Shown here: piece by piece, positions 7,793 to 12,616 of the stretch
How positions within the stretch are numbered: position 1 is the stretch's first letter
How the letters are laid out: the number at the start of each line of letters is the position of its first letter
Assembly: GCA_030656215.1 (NCBI GenBank)
Contig: JAUSOD010000015.1
Span: 1-51,739, forward strand
Direction: 5' to 3'
Length of the DNA stretch: 51,739 nt
Source of the DNA: Azoarcus sp.
GTDB lineage: Bacteria; Pseudomonadota; Gammaproteobacteria; Burkholderiales; Rhodocyclaceae
Program-made: the position numbers and the translations under genes
Notes under the pieces: model-generated
What the model was told of the DNA's origin: nothing
Database searches by the model: none
What the model saw: only the letters and a program-made list of their open reading frames with translations

Positions 7793-8004
7793 CACTGCAA
7801 CACCTCGCGCTTGGCTGCCCGCTCGATGTCGCGGCGCACCTGCTCGCTGCTGCGGGTGTCGATCGCCCGGCGCATGCGCACCACCGCCGCGCGCTGGCGG
7901 TCGAGTGCCGCGGGGGCGTGGTGCTCCATGAAGGCCAGATCCTGTTCCATGCGCTGCAGCCGGGCGCGCTTGAGGGACAGCAGGCGGGTAAGGGCGGCGT
8001 TCAT
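7792..8004 (-). CDS. Small basic coiled-coil phage protein
   Basis: 70 residues, almost entirely helical and rich in Arg and Ala (LKRARLQRMEQDLAFMEHHA, then QRAAVVRMRRAIDTR). Heptad-like spacing of Leu, Met and Val suggests a short coiled coil. ATGA overlaps at both ends couple it to its neighbours. No family recognised. Confidence 0.5.
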   Translation of the reverse strand: MNAALTRLLSLKRARLQRMEQDLAFMEHHAPAALDRQRAAVVRMRRAIDTRSSEQVRRDIERAAKREVLQ

Positions 8005-8261
8005 GAGGCACCCCGCATCTGCGGGGCGCTGTGGACGAAGCGCACGTAGGTGTAATCGGTGGTGATGGTGGCGCCGCCGGGCAGCAGCTCATGCGCGTCA
8101 ATGCAGCCGAGCTCGTCGCCAAAGGCATAGCCCGGCAACGGCCCGAGACCCGCCGCGGTTGCGTATTCCGGCCGCAGCCCGTAGCAGATGCCCGCGCCGG
8201 TGCGGGCTTGATGCACTTCCACCTCGCGCTGGCGGTGGGTGCCGATATTGATCAGGCTCAT
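8001..8261 (-). CDS. Small phage protein of unknown function
   Basis: 86 residues (MSLINIGTHRQREVEVHQAR...). Several Gly-rich turns and aromatic residues (YATAAGLGPLPGYAFGDELG, then TTDYTYVRFVHS) suggest a small beta-rich fold. There is no diagnostic motif. The ATG overlaps the stop of the P-loop gene upstream and the stop overlaps the next ATG, so it is translationally coupled. Confidence 0.5.
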   Translation of the reverse strand: MSLINIGTHRQREVEVHQARTGAGICYGLRPEYATAAGLGPLPGYAFGDELGCIDAHELLPGGATITTDYTYVRFVHSAPQMRGAS

Positions 8262-8503
8262 GCTGCACCTCGGGCGATGCGCTCGATGTCGGCGGCGTCG
8301 TGGGCGCGGATGATCTCGGCGCCGGTGGGCGTGTCGATGTCGTCGGGGTTGGCGTTGGTCAGGGCCAGCGTGCCGGGGTAGAGGCGCTGGGTGCCGTCGT
8401 AGTCGTCGACGATCATGTTGCAGCGGAGGGCCACGGCCAGCTGCCGGGCGTGCCGGGTTTTGCCGGTGGCCTGGGGGGCGCTGAGGATGACGATGCGGGG
8501 CAT
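8258..8503 (-). CDS. Small P-loop NTPase, paralogue A
   Basis: 81 residues from ATG 8503, preceded by GGAGCCCACC. It opens with a beta strand and Walker A-type loop (IVILSAPQATGKT), then a helix and LRCNMIVDDYDGTQRLYPGT. It is far shorter than ordinary AAA or kinase domains, so it would be a minimal P-loop fold. Its layout resembles the product of 9299-9679: APQxxGK[S/T] loop, a Cys-containing strand, D-G, then a Leu/Thr-rich strand. The two look like diverged paralogues. Function unknown; nucleotide binding is inferred from the motif only. Confidence 0.6.
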   Translation of the reverse strand: MPRIVILSAPQATGKTRHARQLAVALRCNMIVDDYDGTQRLYPGTLALTNANPDDIDTPTGAEIIRAHDAADIERIARGAA

Positions 8504-8517
8504 GGTGGGCTCCGGGC

Positions 8518-8949
8518 TCAGACGATGAGGGATGCAGCGGGCACGGTGTCGGCCTGCTCGGCGGGCACCCAGTGGATGAGCAGCAGCCAGCCGGCCTGGT
8601 GGTGCCACACCGTGCTTTGCGGCTGGAAGGCGGGCAGGTGGGCGGGCTTGGGCTGCAGGTGGGCGCCGGCCAGAATCTCCATGCTGGCCGGGGTGCGGGC
8701 CTCGGTGGGCACGGTGGCCACCACCAGGATCGCGCCGGAAGCGGGCTTTTCGAGTGCGGGCATCACCGCCGACGAGCGATAGGTGATGGGCAGGCCGGCG
8801 GCCACGAGCGCGGCCAGGGTGGTGGCCACGTCGCCGAACTCCTGCGCCCGGGCGGTGACGCGGCGAGTCTCCAGCCGGTGGCGCAGCGCCATGTCTTCCA
8901 GGGCGGATTGCATGGGGTCGAACGTGGCGGGGTAGGCTTGGGTTTGCAT
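8518..8949 (-). CDS. Phage early protein of unknown function
   Basis: 143 residues from ATG 8949 with the operon's typical leader GGAGCCCACC. The N-terminus (MQTQAYPATFDPMQSALEDM) resembles that of the gene starting at 9679 (MQTSAHPTPLQ). The rest has alternating strands and helices with no catalytic signature (ILVVATVPTEARTPASMEIL, WLLLIHWVP). It lies 14 nt upstream of P-loop paralogue A. In-frame starts further upstream lack an RBS and would run into the region of the rightward gene at 9001. Confidence 0.55.
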   Translation of the reverse strand: MQTQAYPATFDPMQSALEDMALRHRLETRRVTARAQEFGDVATTLAALVAAGLPITYRSSAVMPALEKPASGAILVVATVPTEARTPASMEILAGAHLQPKPAHLPAFQPQSTVWHHQAGWLLLIHWVPAEQADTVPAASLIV

Positions 8950-9000
8950 GGTGGGCTCCGGTGCTAAAGTGCGTGATTCAATGTCAGAGGAGTAAGCGAA

Positions 9001-9363
9001 ATGCAGTTCTATTACGGGTACCGCGTGTTCCTGCCCTACTGTCTTGAGCGGCTTTCGGATGGCCGCTACATCGTTCTCAATGCAGACTTCAAGCCGCTTG
9101 GTGTGCCCAGCTTTGAAGATGTCGATCTGGAGACGCATCCGAGTGCGCATACCATCAACATCACGCCGGAACTGGCCAGAAAACTATCGGTAAGCGGCAG
9201 CGATGCGCTCGACTGCATCTATCTCCACGAAGGCAAGGAGCTTGGCCCGCCAGAAGAGGGCGAGCGCCTCGCCGCTTATGCCGCCCGCCTAGCGGTCTTC
9301 ATGCGGCTGAAGATAGAAGTGCAACTGCCCTATCGAATCCCGCCTTTGTCCGCGCCTCGATAA
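9001..9363 (+). CDS. Rightward orphan gene inside the leftward operon
   Basis: 120 residues with a good RBS (AGAGGAG) before ATG 9001. The sequence (MQFYYGYRVFLPYCLERLSD, later LDCIYLHEGKELGPPEEGER) looks like a genuine folded protein with less GC-biased codons than its neighbours. It is the only rightward gene between 3 and 9.8 kb. Its last 65 bp overlap the convergent gene 9299-9679. Its position fits a moron expressed separately from the leftward operon. No family recognised. Confidence 0.6.
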   Translation: MQFYYGYRVFLPYCLERLSDGRYIVLNADFKPLGVPSFEDVDLETHPSAHTINITPELARKLSVSGSDALDCIYLHEGKELGPPEEGERLAAYAARLAVFMRLKIEVQLPYRIPPLSAPR

Positions 9364-9679
9364 TCAGATCTGCCTTACCACCCCAATCGCGCTCTGTCGT
9401 GATAACCAGCGCGCCCGCTCGCGGGATGTCGGCCGGGTTATCGACGTCGAAGCCGTTGAGCGTTTCGCCCTCGATCACGTGGGTGCAGCCGAGTACCTTG
9501 GCAAAGGCATTGGCCTGGATGCTTTTGCCGCAGCCCTGGGGGGCGATCAGCAGCACGGTGGGGGCTTCGGGGTTGTAGCGGAACGACGTGGAAGCAAAGC
9601 CGTAGTCGGCTTCGTTGGTCGTGCCGATGAACAAGGCACGATCGGCTTGCAGGGGGGTGGGGTGTGCAGACGTTTGCAT
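9299..9679 (-). CDS. Small P-loop NTPase, paralogue B
   Basis: 126 residues from ATG 9679 (leader GGAGCCCAGC). A strand and Walker A-type loop (TVLLIAPQGCGKS) is followed by a helix (IQANAFAKVLGCTHVIEGET) and a second strand (GALVITTERDW). It resembles a stripped-down P-loop domain and shares architecture with 8258-8503. First gene of the leftward operon, directly downstream of the intergenic promoter region. Its 3' end overlaps the convergent gene 9001-9363. Family not identified; nucleotide binding is inferred. Confidence 0.6.
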   Translation of the reverse strand: MQTSAHPTPLQADRALFIGTTNEADYGFASTSFRYNPEAPTVLLIAPQGCGKSIQANAFAKVLGCTHVIEGETLNGFDVDNPADIPRAGALVITTERDWGGKADLIIEARTKAGFDRAVALLSSAA

Positions 9680-9689
9680 GCTGGGCTCC

Positions 9690-9857
9690 TGCCCCAGACC
9701 GCCGGCACGTGGGGCCGGTGCGGTGGGGTATGGCCCATTATCCATCTATGGGTTTTAATGTCAATCCATATAAGGGTATTTTTTCACGGCAATCAATATT
9801 GCCGATGGCATTCTGTTACAATCCAAATGCCATTAATCTGGACTTGTGGGGATTGAC
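9690..9857. promoter_or_regulatory. Divergent intergenic control region
   Basis: AT-rich stretch between the leftward operon (start 9679) and the rightward zinc-ribbon gene (start 9858). It holds an inverted repeat CGGCAA-N6-TTGCCG (9787-9804), half-site-like ATGGGTT and AAGGGTA elements similar to those at the repressor operators, and TACAAT (a possible rightward -10). No gene fits here. It is presumably the early leftward promoter plus the promoter of the lysogenic gene. Confidence 0.45.
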
Positions 9858-10190
9858 ATGACGAGCAAATACACAAAGTACTGCAAGAATTGCCAGCAAG
9901 AGACCATTCACGAGTCGACCAGCACCTCCCACGTGCTGCACTTGCTGCTCTCGGTGATTACCGTTGGGTTGTGGGTCCCGGTGTGGATACTGGTGGCGTT
10001 GAGCAACGGCAGCCAGGGGTTATGTTTGACCTGTGGGCGAAAGGTGGGGGCGTTCGGGTCCGGCAGTGGGGGATACAAGGACGCTGCGCCCAATCCAGGA
10101 ACGCACGTGAAGTGTCCGGACTGTGCCGAACTGGTGAAGCGCGAGGCGCGGGTATGCAGACACTGCGGTTGCAAACTCAGCCCGCAGTGA
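9858..10190 (+). CDS. Zinc-ribbon membrane protein, candidate lysogenic-conversion gene
   Basis: 110 residues from ATG 9858. Four CxxC pairs are present: CKNC, CLTC, CPDC and CRHC. The last two sit in a typical C-terminal zinc-ribbon knuckle (KCPDCAELVKREARVCRHCG). Between the first two pairs lies a hydrophobic segment (LHLLLSVITVGLWVPVWILV), a transmembrane helix or hairpin. It is monocistronic and faces the repressor tail to tail, the usual place for genes expressed in the lysogen such as superinfection exclusion. The function is inference; the zinc ribbon and membrane segment are plain. Confidence 0.7.
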   Translation: MTSKYTKYCKNCQQETIHESTSTSHVLHLLLSVITVGLWVPVWILVALSNGSQGLCLTCGRKVGAFGSGSGGYKDAAPNPGTHVKCPDCAELVKREARVCRHCGCKLSPQ

Positions 10191-10291
10191 CCCATGGCTG
10201 GCAAAGGCCGGCGGATCAAGTCCGATTTTCGATATGCCTTACGGTTTGATGTCGCGCGGCTGGAACTTGTAGATTCTCGCGGTGGTGGAGA

Positions 10292-10744
10292 TTACGCCGA
10301 CCGTTTTTCTGTCTGCGAGGCAAATTGCTGGTGCGCTTGCTCGATCGCCGCATCAAGGCGCCCTTGCACCCACAACTTTGCATCATCGGGCAAGCTTTGA
10401 TAGGCGCTTTCGCTGGCGTGCGGGAATGGCCACGAGATAGCGTATTCGCGCCGTGGCTGTGCCGCATACGTAGCCGGCTGCGCAGGAGGCGCCTGCAATA
10501 TTCTCTGTGAATTTTCCGGGGAAAATTCAATGGCTTCAGCAATCAACTCGGCCACGGTTCGCCCAAAGGCTGCGGACAGCCCTTCCAGGTTGTCGAGCGT
10601 AAGGTTTGCCTCGGCATTCCTCGCTCTCTGAATAGTCCCATAGCTGACGCCAGATCTCGCCGCGAGCTTCTTGATGGTGTCCAAGCTCGGCGAAGCAGCC
10701 ATCCAGGCTGCCAAGTTCTTGGCGACAGTTTGCTTAATGTCCAT
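10292..10744 (-). CDS. CI-type repressor without peptidase domain
   Basis: 150 residues from ATG 10744; ATG 10759 would add five residues but lies inside an operator. A helix-turn-helix is clear at residues about 20-70 (IKKLAARSGVSYGTIQRARN, then LTLDNLEGLSAAFG). The C-terminal 80 residues are Pro/Gln-rich and lack the Ala-Gly cleavage site and Ser-Lys pair of S24 (LexA/CI) repressors. It is divergent from the Cro-like gene across a 75-bp operator region. Most likely the lysogeny repressor. Induction by RecA-stimulated self-cleavage seems unlikely. Confidence 0.75.
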   Translation of the reverse strand: MDIKQTVAKNLAAWMAASPSLDTIKKLAARSGVSYGTIQRARNAEANLTLDNLEGLSAAFGRTVAELIAEAIEFSPENSQRILQAPPAQPATYAAQPRREYAISWPFPHASESAYQSLPDDAKLWVQGRLDAAIEQAHQQFASQTEKRSA

Positions 10745-10746
10745 GT

Positions 10747-10805
10747 CTGGATATTGCATCCAGCAATAAACAATGTGCGGGTATTGCGCATACCCATATA
10801 TGGGT
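10747..10805. promoter_or_regulatory. Repressor/Cro operator cluster
   Basis: Two 17-bp inverted repeats share one geometry: CTGGAT-ATTGC-ATCCAG (10747-10763) and GGGTAT-TGCGC-ATACCC (10779-10795), each with 6-bp arms and a 5-bp spacer. A 14-bp perfect palindrome, ACCCATATATGGGT (10792-10805), overlaps the second. All lie between the divergent repressor and Cro-like genes, so they are probably the operators controlling both promoters. Confidence 0.65.
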
Positions 10806-10819
10806 TTAGTATCCATCGC

Positions 10820-11092
10820 ATGAGTACTCCAATAAATCTCTATGACTACGTGATGTCCTGTTTGCGGGCTCGCGAGATCCCTCAGCGCACGGTCGCAAGC
10901 GAGTCCGGCGTGCCGTTCTCCACCTTGGCAAAGATCGCCCAAGGGTCGGTGAGGCATCCAAGCGTCCATACCATCCAGCGCCTGGCCGACTTCTTTACCA
11001 GTCGTCAGGTTGCGGATGACGACGGCCTGCCCGACAACCTGCGCACCGCGTCCCGCCCCACCGAAGCCCATCAGGAGCAATCCCATGTCTGA
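10820..11092 (+). CDS. Cro-like helix-turn-helix protein
   Basis: 90 residues from ATG 10820. One XRE-type HTH is visible (REIPQRTVASESGVPFSTLA, then HPSVHTIQRLADFF), followed by a hydrophilic tail. There is no obvious SD before the ATG. The start is 15 bp beyond the ACCCATATATGGGT palindrome. First gene of the rightward early operon and divergent from the repressor, so a Cro or antirepressor role fits. Its stop overlaps the next ATG by 8 bp. Confidence 0.75.
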   Translation: MSTPINLYDYVMSCLRAREIPQRTVASESGVPFSTLAKIAQGSVRHPSVHTIQRLADFFTSRQVADDDGLPDNLRTASRPTEAHQEQSHV

Positions 11093-11303
11093 ACAGTCCG
11101 TCCGCGTCCAGGTTGCCGGTATCGGCCACCTGAGTGATGAAGTGATCACCCGCATGGCCGCGTCGATGCGCAAGATGGTCGCTATCAGGCAGCCCCGAAA
11201 GCCTCGTTCAGCAATTCAAGTGATTCGCTCACGCTTTGCCGAAACGCGTCGTCAGTTTCGCCCTCGCGCATTGCCAGATCGGCCATTTCATGTGCCGCGG
11301 TAA
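11085..11303 (+). CDS. Small early rightward protein
   Basis: 72 residues from ATG 11085 with RBS AGGAGCAATCCC, overlapping the Cro-like stop. The first 35 residues (MSEQSVRVQVAGIGHLSDEV, ITRMAASMRKM) look like a designed alpha/beta protein. The last 35 are Arg/Pro-rich and lie antisense to the gene at 11185-11439. Either the C-terminus is overprinted or the gene has lost its original end. Function unknown. Confidence 0.5.
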   Translation: MSEQSVRVQVAGIGHLSDEVITRMAASMRKMVAIRQPRKPRSAIQVIRSRFAETRRQFRPRALPDRPFHVPR

Positions 11304-11439
11304 AGGCGCTGTCGATCTGTGATTTCTGCATGCCCTTCGCCGGGTACAGCGCAAGGAAGGCGAAACGCAAGGCGGTGTGCTCAATGCAGAGCTGGCGGTG
11401 GTTTTCTTCAATTTGTTCGATGCGTTCTTCGATTGTCAT
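11185..11439 (-). CDS. Small acidic helical protein on the opposite strand
   Basis: 84 residues with RBS GGAGCACACC before ATG 11439. The sequence (MTIEERIEQIEENHRQLCIE, then DSAFTAAHEMADLAMREGET) is acidic and coiled-coil-like, with a conserved look. It runs against the rightward early operon and overlaps 11085-11303 by 119 bp. Its start module is shared with genes of the leftward operon and with 11587-11895, suggesting common descent or shared translational control. No family recognised. Confidence 0.6.
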   Translation of the reverse strand: MTIEERIEQIEENHRQLCIEHTALRFAFLALYPAKGMQKSQIDSAFTAAHEMADLAMREGETDDAFRQSVSESLELLNEAFGAA

Positions 11440-11462
11440 GGTGTGCTCCAGGGGGTGGTGTC

Positions 11463-11735
11463 GTGGTGGATGACTTGAGTCGGGTGCTTGAAGTGCTGCA
11501 GGCGGAGATGCTCGATGTGCCAGCGGATGCCTGGAAGCGGGTAGAAGAGATCGTGCGCGACCGCTTCGGCATGCAGCGCCTTTACATCAAGGCCGCGCCG
11601 CGGGATCGGTACTTGGAGGTGTTGGCGCAGCTGGGTGCTGTGAGGCGCGCACTGTCTCAACCCACTCATCAAACCGTGCGCGAAAAACTCGCTGCAGTTC
11701 GGGGTCGGCGTCTATGTCATCCATGCGGTCGTTGA
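11463..11735 (+). CDS. Mor-like regulator fragment, paralogue 1
   Basis: About 90 residues from GTG 11463 (RBS GGGGGTGG). The first 55 residues (DDLSRVLEVLQAEMLDVPAD, then RFGMQRLYIKAAPRDRYLEV) match the N-terminal part of the protein at 19557-19814 in spacing and key residues (DVP, W, FG, R-[IL]-YI). Both resemble the dimerisation half of Mor/C transcription activators. The expected C-terminal HTH is not seen; the tail is antisense to the gene at 11587-11895. Probably a regulator that lost or replaced its DNA-binding end. Confidence 0.5.
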   Translation: MVDDLSRVLEVLQAEMLDVPADAWKRVEEIVRDRFGMQRLYIKAAPRDRYLEVLAQLGAVRRALSQPTHQTVREKLAAVRGRRLCHPCGR

Positions 11736-11895
11736 TTCGGTCGAGCGCTTTGACCAGGTCGAGCAGCACGGCTTCGGTGTCGAAGCGCAGGTGCGGAATC
11801 AGGGCCTGCAAAAGGATCTCGATTACGCGTACCTCGGCCTGCGTTTCGAGGCCGATGTTTATCACCTGCTCTATTTGGGCGGCATTGTCTTTCAT
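11587..11895 (-). CDS. Small helical protein on the opposite strand
   Basis: 102 residues with leader GGAGCGCACC before ATG 11895. The sequence (MKDNAAQIEQVINIGLETQA, then LVKALDRINDRMDDIDADPE) is helical and acidic, ending in a Pro-rich tail. It overlaps 11463-11735 tail to tail by 149 bp. Like 11185-11439 it interrupts the rightward early operon. Function unknown. Confidence 0.6.
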   Translation of the reverse strand: MKDNAAQIEQVINIGLETQAEVRVIEILLQALIPHLRFDTEAVLLDLVKALDRINDRMDDIDADPELQRVFRARFDEWVETVRASQHPAAPTPPSTDPAARP

Positions 11896-12003
11896 GGTGC
11901 GCTCCTGTGGTGATGATGATCGTGTGGAAACCTGATTCTATCCGCGGTGGGCGTGCCGCCCGTTTTACCGAGTTCTCTGTCTCTCCTCGGCCCTCGGGCC
12001 TTT

Positions 12004-12041
12004 GCACCGGGTGGCGGTGTCGCTGCCCGGTGCCCTTTTTT
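12004..12041 (+). terminator. Intrinsic terminator upstream of the CII-like gene
   Basis: GCACCGGG (12004-12011) pairs with CCCGGTGC (12026-12033), followed by CC and six T. It lies between the cro-side genes and the CII-like gene, as tR1 does in lambda, so replication genes beyond it probably need read-through or an antitermination step. The remainder of 11906-12100 has no gene; ATG 12101 follows GAGGAGA. Confidence 0.75.
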
Positions 12042-12100
12042 GCCGGGGTGGGGCAAGTGTAGGTGTGGTGTTTTCGAAAGTGGACTGAGGAGAAATAACA

Positions 12101-12613
12101 ATGACTCACGCAACTCTTGGCCACGGCGACGCCGTTTTGGCCTTGCATAACGACGCCAAGCGCTACCCGGACGGTATCTCCGCCCTGGCGCGCCTCATTG
12201 GGCGCTCGCCCGGCGTGCTGCACAACAAATTCAGCGACTCGATGCCCAATTACGACATCACGGATCACGAGGCCGATGCGCTTGCCCTGGCGATCGCCGA
12301 AAAGACCGGCGCCACGGGCTATATCGATGCCAAGTGCGCCACCTTTGGCGGGCTGTTCGTGCCGTTGCCCGAGAGCGAGGCGGGCGAATCGGATCTGCTG
12401 CAGGCGCAGCTGGAGATGATGCGGCGCTTTGGCGAGCTGGCCAGTGAGTACACTGAGAGTCGGCGCGATGGGCTCATTACACTCGACGAAGTGGCCGCCC
12501 TGCGCCTGGCCGGGCACCGTGTGGTGCGCGCGGTGTATGCCTTCGTTAAGGAAGTGGAGAGCCAGGTGCTGCCGGATCCGGCACAGGCCTCGATGGTGGT
12601 GGTTGGCCGATAG
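12101..12613 (+). CDS. Phage regulatory protein, CII (CP76) family
   Basis: 170 residues with RBS TGAGGAGAAA. The N-terminal HTH region (AVLALHNDAKRYPDGISALA, RLIGRSPGVLHNKFSD) is characteristic of the CII/CP76 regulators of P2-like and related phages. A helical C-terminus follows (LRLAGHRVVRAVYAFVKEVE). These proteins act early on the lysis/lysogeny choice or replication genes. The primase-helicase ATG follows its stop by 3 nt, so the two are one transcript beyond the 12004 terminator. Confidence 0.8.
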   Translation: MTHATLGHGDAVLALHNDAKRYPDGISALARLIGRSPGVLHNKFSDSMPNYDITDHEADALALAIAEKTGATGYIDAKCATFGGLFVPLPESEAGESDLLQAQLEMMRRFGELASEYTESRRDGLITLDEVAALRLAGHRVVRAVYAFVKEVESQVLPDPAQASMVVVGR

Positions 12614-12616
12614 CCT

